A stretch of DNA of 64,000 nt from Bromus sterilis (GCA_950022295.1 OX465595.1:280313770-280377769); one strand, 5' to 3'; shown: positions 11,654-22,504, numbered from the stretch's first letter. Numbers and translations are program-made. The notes: a model not told the origin generated them from the letters alone.

Positions 11654-12356
11654 CTAGTTGCGCCTGCGCTTCCTATTGCGTGTTCGGCTTTGATTTTGGA
11701 TTCCCTCATAACTGGCTTCACTAGACTCGGCATACCTGACAACAACATCCACAAGTCCCCTGAGGTCCTCAACTACTTCCTTTGTGCGTTTTAGTGCGTT
11801 GGTTATAGGTGTAAGCCGGAGGCCTATCGACTCCTGGATCCTGTCGTGCTGTAATTTTTGTGAGAGCCGGTCATGTGCCTCTATAAGGTTTCGATGCTCC
11901 CAGGCTATCTCTGTTTGTATCGTCGTGGCTTTTTCTTGGTGCTCTTCTAATTCCTCGTCAGAGTCAGTTCTTTTTCGGCTCAGTCGTTGCCACACATTGG
12001 CGGCTCGTGTTTCTGAGCCGTTTTAATTTTCCGTTGAATTTTGGATGGTATCGGCGTTGCCGTGGGTCTCGTAAGCTGGACTCTTGTTTTTTTGGAGAAT
12101 TTCGCCGTCTTCGGGCATCTGCTGTGTAGACGGATTTTTCCCGGGGGGATTCGAGGTAAGGAGAATCTGGATTGTATTCCTCTTGGTCAGATCTGAGTCT
12201 ATCCTCTTTAACAGATCGAATCGACCTGGTGTCTTCATACTTATCTTCTTCTTGATACAAGTTGGCATCAGAGAAATTTTCCCTGTCGCCCATGGGTTGG
12301 GGTCTAGACGGAACATTTAAGCTCTGAAGACTCATCGATGAACCCGACGAAGGCAT
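11654..12356 (-). pseudogene. E Gag N-terminal remnant
   Basis: Two minus-strand frames (12356-11964 and 11995-11654) form one frameshifted reading frame starting MPSSGSSMSLQS. The first part is charged and Arg/Ser-rich; the second has a helical stretch (AWEHRNLIEAHDRLSQKLQ) and a basic end (NRKRRRN), as in N-terminal regions of large Tat Gag proteins. It lies about 350 bp downstream of the PBS. No capsid core or zinc knuckle remains, since element F interrupts at 11539. Assignment rests mainly on position and composition. Confidence 0.5.
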
Positions 12357-12705
12357 GATGAAGATTGGTGTTTGGCTGGCTCGCTTTTAAGGGGGGGGGT
12401 CCTGTAAATTACCTATTCGCTGATAGATGGCTCGTGCGTTTTTCAGCCCATAGGGCATAGGGGGTTGCTTACTCGAGTTTTTCATGGGGGTTTTGAGATC
12501 TGGCGCAGGCTGAGAGCCATCGGTCCTGCCAATGAAGAGGTGAATAGACCCGATCGGGACCCGATATCCAGATTCGACGGTTTTGGATTTAGGGCCCCAT
12601 GTTGAGTCGTCGATACAGAGCTTCCCGTGTCGGCTTCTAGTGAGTTGTCCGGCAATGAATCCTTCCAGCAGAGCTCCCTCCAAAATTTCAACACCTGCAT
12701 GCGCA

Positions 12706-12724
12706 GGCCCCACGTGGGCGCCAA
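12706..12724 (-). other. Probable primer binding site of element E
   Basis: The minus strand directly inside the LTR reads TTGGCGCCCACGTGGGGCC, very like the site of element A (TTTGCGCCCACCGTGG) in the same position. The primer tRNA is not assigned here. It marks 12726 as an LTR edge with internal sequence to the left. Confidence 0.7.
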
Positions 12725-12725
12725 C

Positions 12726-13285
12726 TGTCGTGGGAAAGTCACGACAGATGTTCGAAGAGTCGAACTTGACATGGGACCTTTGCTGCGAGGTGGATGCGAG
12801 GAGAGAGGCGACATGGACAAGAGACTCGGTGATTTACCCATGTTTTGGCCCCTCTTTGTCTCGAGGTAAAGACCTACTTCTGCTTCTTATTATTACGAGT
12901 ATCGACTCCTCGATTAGAAGAGCCAATGTGTCGATTACAATAGAGTCGGATCACAACCTTGGTCTCGAGGAGATCTAGGTTATGTCGTAAGTGTCTAGTC
13001 CTAACTTGAATTGAGATGAGAGTCGCCTCTGGATCCCGTGGACCTGGAATTATAAAGGCGTTGGGTCCTGGGATTCCGCGAGTCCTACTCCTACACGAAG
13101 TGGAGTCCTATCCTAGTTTATAAATATGCTACGTACTATACAAGGTAAGTCGAATTCCTTCTATGGCTTCGATCTTCATGCTTGACGCATCCGGCTCGTA
13201 GCCGGGACTCCTCTTGTGGGCCTTCCTTATAAGAGTTGGCCCATAAATCTAATGCGGGGTTATGGGCTTGGTCCATCCCCCGACA
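12726..13285 (-). repeat. LTR of element E
   Basis: 560-bp LTR; plus-strand ends are TGTCGTGGGA and CCCCGACA, resembling those of element A. A TATA-like TATTTATAA occurs on the minus strand near 13118-13127. The left edge is set by the PBS. The right edge is less sure because no clear polypurine tract follows it. Confidence 0.6.
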
Positions 13286-13430
13286 GACGCGGTGATGCTG
13301 CCATGGCACCTCTCCCTGCTGCTGCTAGGAGGGTGTTTGGCGCTATGACTTCCTTTTACGAATTCTTAGCCGGACAGCTAGCCGGATTCCACTTCCTTTT
13401 TCTTTTTCTCCCATTGTTTCTGAGCTCGGT

Positions 13431-13814
13431 TTGAAGGGTTTTTGGCTTCGGCTTCAAGGATGCTCTCGATCTCCTTTATGGATAGGGCTCGAGGTTTATA
13501 GCTCGTTCTTGATTTTCTTGGGGTCTGGTTGGAGATCATTTTCTCGCCGGCTGAATTTGCACGACGGTGATAGTCTTTGCTCTCGTTTCAACGGTGAAGA
13601 TACTCTCACCATTCGTGCTTTTGATGTTGGTGGCAATCGTTTGGGCTCTTATTGGGAGAGCTCGTGCAGTGACAGTTCTAGCGAATCAAAGGGTACTTCA
13701 GCTTCTTCTCATGTGGCTTCATCTTCTGCCGACTCCTCGACTGGGGGTGCTTTCTCTTCTAGTTCTAGGGAGGACTCGGACGTCAAGCCAGCAGCCAAGC
13801 GGGTGCGCCGATAG
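13431..13814 (+). pseudogene. Ser-rich ORF, possible remnant of E's antisense accessory gene
   Basis: 127-codon plus-strand ORF with a serine/aspartate-rich half (SSCSDSSSESK, SSADSSTGG) and a basic end (KPAAKRVRR). Its position between the LTR and the integrase end, on the strand opposite to integrase, matches the antisense gene of element A. No Transposase_28-like block is visible, so most of the gene would be missing. It could also be a chance ORF. Confidence 0.3.
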
Positions 13815-14075
13815 GCAAGGTCACCAGGCTCAGGAAGAAGGCGGGTTGTTCCTTGCAGACCTAGGCTTACTTTGTCTGTGATGATGCTCGTCAAGATGTG
13901 GAACAAAGTTCCAATTATCTTAGCATGTGCACGCATGTAGAAGTCATAATTCTTTGTAATGATTGGTCTTGTAGTCCTTTTGATATGTGGTGGCTGCTCG
14001 AGTGCATGGTCTTGTAATCTTTGATGTATAGCAGAGAGTTTGTCTTCGAGTACTGAACCTTATATCTCTCTGATG

Positions 14076-14222
14076 TGTAATGGAAACTGTCTTCGAGTGC
14101 TAGACCTTAATATGTGATGGAAACTGTCTTCGAGTGCTTGAACTTGATATGTAATGGAAACTGTCTTCGAGTGCTTTGACCTTGATATGCAATGAAAACT
14201 GTCTTGGAGTACTTGGTCGTGC
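14076..14222 (+). repeat. 37-bp tandem repeat, about four copies
   Basis: Units of 37-38 bp built on ATGGAAACTGTCTTCGAGTG follow head to tail, with a degenerate copy upstream near 14035. They lie in the non-coding part of element E, downstream of the Ser-rich ORF. Confidence 0.75.
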
Positions 14223-14699
14223 GGTCCTTTTATCCTTTCAACAATATCGGGTGCGCGGCAGCACTCCCGATGGGAGTAGCCCCCGAGGCTATGTTCGATT
14301 TGTAGAGTCGGACATAGGCTAAAAATATTCTTGCACGCTGGTCCCATCTTGCTTTCTTATCGCAATTCTAAGCTCGTCGGGTGCGTGGCAGCGCTCCCGA
14401 TGGGAGTATCCCTCGAGTCTTTAGGTGATCGCTTGTGATCAGGTGAAGACTTAGAAGCTATCCTGACTGGTGCTGCTTTATCCTTAATTTTGGGCGTATA
14501 TTTTGCTAATGCAAAACTGTCGAGGTGATGGAAAGACACCTTAGGTAAAAAGGAGGTTTTTGGTTCTTGAGTCCCGGGGTGTCGAACTAGAAGGTTGTTT
14601 TCCTGGATGGGTGTTTATTCATAAGGCGAAGCGATCCCGTGCTCAAGCTTCCGAGTGTAAAAGACGCTTTTTATCATCTGGACAAAAAGGGACACCTCG

Positions 14700-15130
14700 G
14701 GGGTGCTAAAGTAGTAGTGTCGCGTAGGCGAAAAGCGCCCTGGGGAAGAGTCTGCGCTCGAGCCCCCGAGTGCTAGAATAGTATCGTCGCGTAAGAGAAA
14801 AGCGTCTCGAGGGGGGAGTCCGAGCTCGAGCCCCCGAGTGATGTAGTAGTGTAGTCGCGTAAATGAAAGACGCCTCAAGGGGGGAGCCTATGCTTGAGCC
14901 CCCAAGTGCAGGAGTAGTATCGCCACGTAAGTGAAAAGTGCCTCGAGGGGAGAGTCTGCGCTCGAGCCCCCGAGTGTTGTAGTAGTGTTGTCGCATAAGA
15001 GAAAAACACCCGAGGGGGGGGAGCCTGCGCTCGAGCCCCCGAGTGCTGGAGTAGTATCGTCGCGTAAGCGAAAAGTGCCTTGAGGGGGGGAGTCTGAGCT
15101 CGAGCCCTTGAGTGTTGGAGTAGTATTATT
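14700..15130 (+). repeat. 68-bp tandem repeat, six to seven copies
   Basis: Head-to-tail units of about 68 bp, each with GAGCCCCCGAGTG and a TAGTATCGTCGCGTAA-like block. They sit directly after the integrase C-terminus, between it and the plus-strand ORF. Element A has a different, ~105-bp array in the same relative place. Confidence 0.8.
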
Positions 15131-15229
15131 TCGGCAACCCATCTTTTATTGCTTCGAGTTGTTGACATGAGTTGCCTATCGGTGCTGCTGCCGATATAAC
15201 GTTGCTGGGCACGAGTGCCAATGAGTGGT

Positions 15230-15515
15230 CTATGGGTAGAAGAGGCACAAGTTTGCCACATTCCACGGGTTTCCCACGTCTTGGTTGGCCTTCGGGTTCT
15301 TTAGTCTGTACGCTCCTCCTCCTATGACCTCTGAGACTATAAATGGTCCTTTCCACTGCGGGGCGAGCTTGTGGACCTTTTCTTGTATTAGTCGTAGGAT
15401 GAGATCTCCTTCGTGGAAGGTTCTTGTTCCTAGGCGGCTGCTTTGGTATGTGCGTAGCTTGTCTTGCACTAGTGCAGAAGGTAGCTATCACGATACTCCT
15501 TTCCCAGTCCCTTGA
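15230..15515 (-). pseudogene. E integrase C-terminal end
   Basis: The minus strand encodes FHEGDLILRLIQ, KLAPQWKGPFIVSEV, GGGAYRL and NPWNVANLCLFYP, the C-terminal DNA-binding region and conserved end of Tat-lineage integrases. The catalytic core is absent. Stops and a frame change appear upstream of about 15470, near where recognisable sequence ends. Confidence 0.75.
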
Positions 15516-16260
15516 CCAAAACTTTTTGCGATGCTATCAATGAAAACAGTATAAATAAAAAACCATGTGTTCCAAACTGAACCGTCTGGGAAACGTACGT
15601 GAATTTCCACAATTCTAAAAATATTGTGTGGCTGATGTAGGGCTGATGGGTCTTTGAAAATCGGTCTGGGATACCTAGAGTGAAAGCCCACGGTTGCCAA
15701 CAATGGACCGCTAGCCTTTTATCGCAATCGTTAACGTTTCCTCAAATGTTTGGGATACCTAATCAATCGGGCACGCTTCTGAAAATCCTTTCGTTGGCGG
15801 GAACAAAGCTGACAATTCAACCAAGCAACCGTCCGCATATATATTCAGAAAACCCACGGTTGCAAACAATGAACTGCTAGCCCTTGTTACCAATCGGTTG
15901 TGGTTACTGAAATTTGTGGGATATGTGCTTTATTAGAAATGCTTCTAAAAATCTAAGTGTTGGTGTTGGACAGCACACAGTTCGTACAATCAATTGTGTG
16001 TGATGACAACAAATAACACCGACAGCTGCTTCAAATGAAGTGTTAGCTTCTTCTATGTATTTTCTATTTATTTAAAATTTCACTAGTTTCTCTTAGTAGA
16101 CGTTCTGAAGTACAAAATTGTTTGTGATGATATGGTGTAACACAAACAAGTAAGTTTTTGAAAATGTCTGCTTTGTAGGCACACTGCAACCAAACGATTA
16201 TAATTCTAGACTATTTAGAAACACGACGTGTGTGATACCTTGTGCACTTTTAAATAAAAA
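15516..16260. other. Unclassified non-coding DNA with a ~162-bp duplication
   Basis: AT-rich sequence without a credible ORF. A block starting CCCACGGTTGCCAACAATG (near 15690) recurs about 162 bp later in diverged form. Phrases such as GTGTGTGATGACAAC occur, as in the non-coding parts of some grass CACTA transposons, but no terminal repeat is visible. Origin unresolved. Confidence 0.35.
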
Positions 16261-16572
16261 TTGAAGGAAAGAGTAACGAGAACCTTGCGATATAGATCGC
16301 CACGCGTGAGCCTCTCGTTCGTCTTCCTCATTTTGGCTTGTACCCAACGACGACTTCTAGTCAAACAGACCGAACACCGCTTGATCGTTTGCGATGGCCA
16401 CGCGTACGTTTGCGATGCATCTCAAGCAGGCGCTAGGTCACGCGCGCAACCGCGCAACCTTCCCGCCCTTAGCCAAAAACCCCCAATGCGGGCCATAAAG
16501 AGCGTCAATGCCGGGGACAGAAGAGCCACATCCACATCCCATTCTTTTGCCCTCTCTTCCCACAGATCAACA

Positions 16573-17035
16573 ATGGGTCCGGTCCGCCGTACCCCTGCCA
16601 ACTTGACCGCAACAGCTGATGGTGAGGTAGTGACTCCGCCGGCAGCTCCGCCGGCAGTGCCGGACAACTCCTTGCTAGTTCCAGGGCTACCGTGGGCGAC
16701 CCACACTCCCTGACGGTATGCAGGCCTGAACGCTTGCTCCCGCAATGCTGGTTGCACAGCGCGCGCTCCCACCGCGTTGTCATGCACGCGCAGACCCTCT
16801 AGGCGGAGGCACGCGCAATGGAGGCGGAGGTGTGCACCATCCGGGCGATGGCGCGCGACAGGCAGGAGGAGGGGAGCAGGTTCCGGGCGAAGGGGGCGGC
16901 ATGCAGGCGCCGGAGAGCACATCCAGGCGTTTGTCAGCACATTCAGGCGTCGGCGAGCACCATTCAGGCGTCGGCGAGCACCATTCTGGCGTCGGCGAGC
17001 ACCATTCTGGCGCCGGCGAGCACCATCGACTGCGA
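16573..17035 (+). pseudogene. Possible gene fragment, function unknown
   Basis: GC-rich, coding-looking sequence. A 46-codon ORF starts at ATG 16573 (MGPVRRTPAN) with an Ala/Pro-rich middle. After its stop, a plus-strand frame from about 16740 reads through a TAG near 16800 into MEAEVCTIRAMARDRQEEG and then an in-frame heptapeptide repeat, ending where the LTR fragment begins. A short GTATGCAG near 16714 is too small to be a normal intron. I recognise no domain. It could be a captured or truncated host gene or a transposon piece. Confidence 0.25.
16920..17030 (+). repeat. 21-bp minisatellite encoding a heptapeptide repeat
   Basis: Four to five units of 21 bp (GGCGTCGGCGAGCACCATT plus two bases). 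In one plus-strand frame this gives IQASAST, IQASAST, ILASAST and ILAPAST. The period is a whole number of codons, so the frame stays open. Confidence 0.8.
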
Positions 17036-19394
17036 CATAAGCCGGTCTCGGTTGAGCCCTTCTCTCACTTAGCAGCCAGGCCACAAACCTACCAGAACTC
17101 CGAACTACTGCGACATCTGGATATCGAAAGGGATGAGTTAGTAGGTTGAGAGGGGTCAGTGATCCCAATGTGTGGTTGTACTCTTTATCTTGGATCACCA
17201 CACAAGAACTCGGACTTAGGGCGGTGTTCAACGAGACAACCCATTGTGTACTCCTACACAGCCTCTCATCGTTCACCTTGTATTAAGGTAGATTCATCAA
17301 TACATTTCCACCATCATCAACATGATTGCTACCATCCCGACTCACATAACAGTATCAACATTGTATCACTCTAAGCATGCAATAAGCAGTAACAGTTGCA
17401 GGGGCCACATGATATCAATCAACTCATACATCTGCTAGGATTGTGGTTTGCTTACTACGGTGGCAAAAGATAGGTCATGCAAAGGAATGGGTTCATCTAT
17501 GCGGTAGAAATGTATCATGGTAATCATCCTAAACAATGCATAAGCGAGACTTAGAGGGAAGTGGGATTTTATCGACATGATCAATGGGGATTTGCTTGCC
17601 TTGCTGACCAGGGTCGTACACGGTATCTTCAACGGAGGGGTGATCTCGAGTTCCGGCTCCACCTCTATTCGATAGCAAACAATGCAAACAAAGTGATCAA
17701 TATAAAGACAATGCACAATCACATGATATGATGTTATAGCATGAGGTTCATGGTGCTGATGTGTTGAACATTCTATTTAAATGAAGTGCATTGCATTTGA
17801 GTTGCAAATTCAAACTCCATATTTGAATTTAAAAGGGTTCATATGCATGTTTGCTTCCGTTCCCCCATTTTAAAATGGGAAAACATGAAAACAAGGTGCA
17901 TATTCAGAATCCTTGCATTTTTTCTGATAATTTTACATATATAATATGTTTAATTTGGAGTTAAAATGAATTAGTTATGAATTTCCAAAGTTTATTCTTT
18001 TTTTCTTGATTTTCCTGATTAAAATAAATGATTTATCAATTTACTGCGTCAGCATGACGCAAGGCTGACGGGGGGGGCTGCTGGCGAGTGGGTCCGGCTT
18101 TTCAGTGACACTGGTTAATTAATCTAGTGGATTAATTTAACAGGGGGGTTAGTGGCCTCTGGCCAACGTGTCAGTTTCACCAGGGGGTGATTAGCAAAGT
18201 CATTAGGGGGGCCCCTAATGGCTAGTCGTCCCTGGCGACCTCTTTGCTCGCCGGAGCACCGCCGGAGTCGGGGTTTCGGGAACGGGGAGGGGGTTCGAGG
18301 GTACTGGGGCGTAGCCCGGGAGCTTGCACAACTGCTGGAGTAGGCGGGGGTCAAAGACGTGGCCTCGGGCCACGGCTACATCGACGGTGCGGCGACTGGA
18401 GCTTCTGACCTCTACGAACACGACAATTTACGGCGCGAGAGGAGGCACGGGAAGGTGCGGGAGCACCGTGAGCTCACCGTGAGTGCGAAGAAGAACACGG
18501 CGGGGTCGGGGAGGTCCTGGTGGCGGAAGAATCGCTCGTAGGAGCTCTCTGCGGCCGGCGGTGGCTCGATGAAGGGTGCGTCTCCTCTGCTGGCGCTCGG
18601 CTCCAATTGATGTCGCGGATCGAAGGAGTCATCGTCGGCGGAGCGAAAGGACACGACGGCGCACGCTATCTTGGCCGGTGGCCGCGTCGGTTCTCGTCGG
18701 CGTGCTCCGGCTAAGGCTCGGGCGGGGCGGATTTTCACCGTGGGAGGGAGAGAGAGATCCAGGGAGAGGGGGAACTGCTTCGGGAGCCTTCCAGGGCGTC
18801 CACGGCGAAGGGAAAAGGCAGGAGGTGGCCAGGGCGTCGCTGGCATGCTCGCCGCGGCGGCAGCAGCCTGGCTGGCGTGAGGAAGAAGACCAGCCTGCCC
18901 CTGGGCTGGGCTGCCTCGGTTAGTTGGGCTTCTTTGCCAAGTAGGCCTTTCCCTTTTTCTTTTTCTTTTTTCTTTTCTGCCATTTGTTTTGTCTTGGCTA
19001 AAAAATAGCTAGACATTTTTATAAATGCCCAAAATTTATATATGGCTTTACATGACAATAGCTAGTCACATCCAAGTTTTGAAAATTTTTGAAATTCCAA
19101 AATATTTGAATTCAAATTCAAATAGGGGTAACTATTTAATTCCATGCTCTTGTTTGAATATTTGAAAAATCCATGAGCATGTATTTGAAACCACATCACT
19201 TGATATGTGATCACACTCATTTCTGGGAGTTTTCAAAAATGCAAAAGGTATTTTTGGAGCAACTTTTAAAATGGCCATTTGAATTAAATTCTTCTGGGTG
19301 GTTCCTTCTCCCATTTCAATTTCTTTTTGAATTTTTTTGACATGGTGCAAGTTGAGTCTTGATCCTAGCACATACCTAACAGAGGGTTTTGACA
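17035..19394 (-). repeat. Truncated LTR of the F family
   Basis: Similar to the F 5' LTR from about 9105 to its end at 11538, including the CGGTCTCGGTTGAG start, the GC-rich core and the final CAGAGGGTTTTGACA. The first ~1.36 kb of the LTR is missing, and no internal sequence is attached. It joins gene-like DNA on the left and the 333-bp tandem repeat on the right. It is a broken solo LTR or the edge of a deleted element. Confidence 0.85.
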
Positions 19395-19707
19395 GAAAAA
19401 CGGTGCTTTTAACAAAAATATCCGCATTACAAGTGCAACATATTATTTTTAAGTGTTTTGTACCCCAAACGTTTTATGTGTTCACCATAAACCATTGACA
19501 CTAACATCCTAAATTTTCAAGCAGTTTGGACCTCGTTTGATAAATATTGTGAACTCACTGATATTTTTTTAGAAAAATGCCCATGAAATTGAAAGTCGAT
19601 TGAAATGACCTCTAAACGGGATGGGATTTGGCATGCCGTCACCATTTCACGAACATGGTACGTGGTAAAAATTTGAGAGCATTTTGACAAAAACTGGTGG
19701 CACTTAG
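19395..19707 (+). repeat. ~333-bp tandem repeat unit (left of element A)
   Basis: Matches the units at 63115-63799: CGGTGCTTTTAAC, CCGCATTACAAGTGCAACAT, ACACTAACATCCTAAA, TTTGGACCTCGTTTGATAAAT. The unit continues at 62725 (TGTACAAACTGC) on the far side of element A, confirming A's insertion point. It looks like a diverged satellite; the family is not identified. Confidence 0.7.
19703..19707 (+). repeat. Left target-site duplication of element A (CTTAG)
   Basis: CTTAG directly before the LTR start TGTCGTGG. The identical CTTAG is at 62720-62724, directly after the other LTR. It proves both ends belong to one insertion despite 43 kb between them. Confidence 0.93.
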
Positions 19708-20392
19708 TGTCGTGGATATAATCTTGACAATAGATATAGGGGTGATATTTGGAGCTATATGAATCTGTATGTAGAGAGGTTGACGCGAGTGAAATTATAC
19801 AGGTTAGGAATCTCCTTAGAGATAAAAACCTTAGTCCTGTCGCAGGCTGACTGGGGTGTTCTTTCTCTTGGTTTGAGAAATGTGTTGCGCGTGACCCTCC
19901 CTAGGGCGAGGGGGGGCTTATATAGAGTGTGCCCCTGCCCCTTCAACGCCCCAGTAAATGGGACATAATTACATGAATAAATGTCTATATTAATTACATG
20001 AAACGGTCTTCCTATTACTGCTAATTAAGAAAGAGGAAACTCCTCTGGCTTCAATGCTTCACGCCCGTTGCTCTTCCCTCCTCCTAGTAGCGAATGGCTC
20101 GTCGGTTCCTTCTTCCGAGTAGCGGATTACTCAGAGCTTTTCTGCTATGTGAGTAAACGATTACTCGGAGATAATTTCCTTTACCGAGTAACTGATTACT
20201 CGGAGATTCTCTTGTTCCTCCGAATAGCTGGTTACTCGGAGATGTAGTGATATATATCCTTCTAGTTTTGTCCGACCTTTTAAGTTTTTGTGATTTCTTT
20301 CAATTCCTTGTGTTTTCCTTGGGAGATAGTGTAACTAAGGATACCCCTTGGTTCCTATTACTTGAGGGTATGCCTTTGGTATGACCACGACA
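19708..20392 (-). repeat. 3' LTR of element A
   Basis: 685 bp, ends TGTCGTGG and CCACGACA, an 8-bp perfect inverted repeat. It pairs with 62036-62719. It contains a TATATAAG-like box on the minus strand (near 19917-19926) and four short palindromes at 20115-20239. Confidence 0.95.
20115..20239 (+). repeat. Four palindromic CGAGTAA-type motifs in A's LTR
   Basis: Imperfect palindromes of 18-20 bp at 20115, 20151, 20185 and 20221. The clearest is CGAGTAACTGATTACTCG (arms CGAGTAA/TTACTCG). The right LTR has the same four, with substitutions, around 62443-62565. They may be protein-binding sites or hairpins. Confidence 0.8.
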
Positions 20393-20406
20393 GTAGCCCC
20401 CAAGTG
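20393..20406 (-). other. Polypurine tract of element A
   Basis: The minus strand directly upstream of the 3' LTR reads GCACTTGGGGGCTAC, a short G-rich tract in the place where plus-strand DNA priming occurs. Confidence 0.65.
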
Positions 20407-21374
20407 CTTGTGGGCTCTCGAGATTGAGGCAGTCGATGCCATCGGGATTCATGAGGTATATGAAGATTAAACTCAATAAGAGGCCCAAAAGGACTTTATT
20501 GATATTTGAATTTTTCCCTCGAGCAGGTTGAAGGAAAAAATACGGCGACACTCAAGCGTCTGTCGAAAGAGGTGGACTGAGGCCCCGGAGGGCGTGTCTC
20601 GGAGTAAAAAGGCCTTAAACTCCATATGAACCAGATTTGTAAAGCTTGATATTCTAAGCCATCAAAAAATGAGCTTTAGATTATACCACGTGGGATATCA
20701 ATTCTTTACCCCCTTCACCTTATCCTACTATTAATCTGGCAATCTACGTCAAAGACAGACTACTTGTGAGTTAACTACTCAGAACTTTTCTCGAGCAATA
20801 ACTACAAGATTTTATGTTTGCTCCGCGCTTCAGGATGCAACCCCTTTATAACTATTTTACTTAGCTTCAGGTGGTATCCCTTCCTGTCGTTGTTTTCAGT
20901 CCTTTGAGAATTACTTTCATTCCTTAGTGTTCCGAGTGATAGCTTACTCGGTCATTTTGGTACGGTAATCCTTTCCGGGTGGTGTCTTACTCGAGAAATC
21001 TTCCGAGTGATGCCCTACTCGGTTTGAGATGTTCTTGATCGAGTAACGATTAATTTGGCTGGGACATTAGCGGAGAGGCTTCCGAATGACTTCTCTCCGT
21101 GGTGTGGAGCTACGTACTTTACGAGTAGGAGAGACGGTCTCGGGTTTCACATTAAATCTGTTTGCGTATTAAATGGAGTGAATCTCTCCTTGCCAGAGAA
21201 TCTCTTCGTCAAGGTAAGTAGACGTGTTGTCAAATCTGTCGCCTCGATTCCCGCAATGGTACTTTAAGACAATCGTTAACTGCTCTCTATTAAATAGGGA
21301 GGATTACGGGGAACCGAACGGACATCCTCGTAATGGCCTGCGGATCTGACGCGTGGCGGTTGGTTCTCTTGTAG
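20407..21374. other. Non-coding region between A's 3' LTR and the antisense gene
   Basis: No ORF or domain is credible. The stretch repeats short CCGAGTGAT/ACTCGG elements (around 20930-21040), related to the palindromes in the LTR. It acts as 3' region for gag-pol on the minus strand and as upstream region for the plus-strand gene. Confidence 0.5.
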
Positions 21375-21382
21375 TATAAAAA
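21375..21382 (+). promoter_or_regulatory. TATA box of A's antisense gene
   Basis: TATAAAAA about 230 bp upstream of the first in-frame ATG (21604) of the plus-strand gene, followed at once by a run of 14 C (21385-21398). The spacing suits a transcription start near 21405-21415. Similarity to plant core promoters is by eye only. Confidence 0.5.
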
Positions 21383-21522
21383 CTCCCCCCCCCCCCCCGT
21401 GGCTTGAACAGATCTGGATTCATTTGCTCCCTGGCGGTTCCTTCTCTTCTTCTTAATCTGTCTTCCTCGCATCCTCGCCGGAGTATTCGACTTCCTCCTC
21501 ACCGGTCGTCTTCTCCCCGTCC

Positions 21523-22417
21523 GTGATTGCGCCTCTCCCACCGCGACGCCCTCCTAGGACCATCTCTGCTGGGGAGTGGATTCTATCGATTGTCACGACG
21601 GAGATGCTACAAGGGTATCAAGACTCTGGTATGGTCCCTCGCCATGGCTGCCGCATTCCCTCTCCTAGGAAGGAGAACCCCTTCCTCGAGAGGGTGAGAG
21701 GGTTTCCTCCTTTCTCATGTGGATCGCGGGTTTTCTCTTCCTCCGCATCCGTTCTTGTTGGATTTCTTGGCTTTCACTGGTTCTCAACTTCATCATCTTG
21801 TCCCAAATGCCATTACTTTGCTCTCTAGCTTTTTTACCCTATGCGAGGGTTTCTTGGGCATAGAACCCCATTGGCATTTCTTCCGCACCATTTATACCAT
21901 CAAGCCTCAGAAGATGAAGAAGTCTGGGGAAGGTGGTGGTGTGGAATTCAACCATTGTGCGGGGGTTTATTCTTAGCTAGGAAGCAGGGAACCCAATATT
22001 TGCTTCTAGTCTGCCGGATTTCGTAAAGAACTGGCAGAACAGTTCGTTTTATTGGAAGGTGGAAGAAAGGCCAGCAGTACGTACGCTGCCCCTTACTCAA
22101 GGTTGGAATCCTCGTCTCACCAACGCTGAGAAAGAACAGGTGCTCCCTTTGATGCGCGAAGTTGTGAAGCTGAAGGAGAATGACTTAGATGCTATGGATC
22201 TAATTGCCACTTTTGTTATTCGGAGAATCCAACCTCTCCAAGCTAGGGCTCGAGGGATGTGGTTATACACTGGGCTTGGGGATGACACCCGATATAGTAA
22301 TGCCGAGATGCCAGTAGACGAATTCGAGCAACAAATGAAGGTCATCACCAGCGTGACCCATGGTCTGCAGATGGCGGGCCGAGTGAGACCCTAGACATCG
22401 AGCATCCTCCTACTTTG
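21523..22417 (+). pseudogene. Exon 1 of the antisense gene: Transposase_28-like domain
   Basis: Spread over three frames by indels near 21715, 21960, 21990 and 22385. Recognisable blocks: GFSLPPHPFLLDFLAFTGSQ, LHHLVPNAI, TLCEGFLGIEPHW, SLPDFVKNWQNSSFYWKVEE and VIRRIQPLQARARGMWLYTG. These are hallmarks of the plant family annotated in Pfam as Transposase_28 / putative gypsy-type transposon domain. Despite the name, no transposase activity is implied. The exon ends ETLDIEHPPTL at a GT (22418). Confidence 0.75.
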
Positions 22418-22504
22418 GTAGGTTCATTCATTTTGTATGCATTTTTGTGGTAGTCTTATTTTGCCTGTTTGCTCTTACTCGAGCCTTTTTTCTTTCTGTG
22501 TCAG

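Larger units (their letters stand above)
11539..15515 (-). mobile_element. Element E: Tat-lineage Gypsy remnants around a shared LTR
   Basis: On the minus strand, a Tat-type integrase C-terminus (15230-15515) lies upstream of an LTR (12726-13285), and a PBS plus gag N-terminus lie on the other side of the same LTR (12706-12724 and 11654-12356). So one LTR has internal sequence on both sides. RT, RNase H and most of gag are missing. The left end is cut by element F at 11539; the right end gives way to unrelated sequence near 15515. Confidence 0.65.

Noticed and set aside
14700..15130. CRISPR-like appearance of regularly spaced repeats
   Set aside because: The repeats are contiguous minisatellite units without unique spacers, in plant DNA next to integrase; not a CRISPR array.
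14600..15261. Repetitive ORFs in the 68-bp array of element E
   Set aside because: Translations merely reflect the tandem repeat, and several frames and both strands are open; no coding signal.
16422..17276. 284-codon minus-strand ORF opposite the heptapeptide repeat
   Set aside because: It crosses from the gene-like fragment into the truncated LTR and depends on the minisatellite for its length, so it is not a gene unit.
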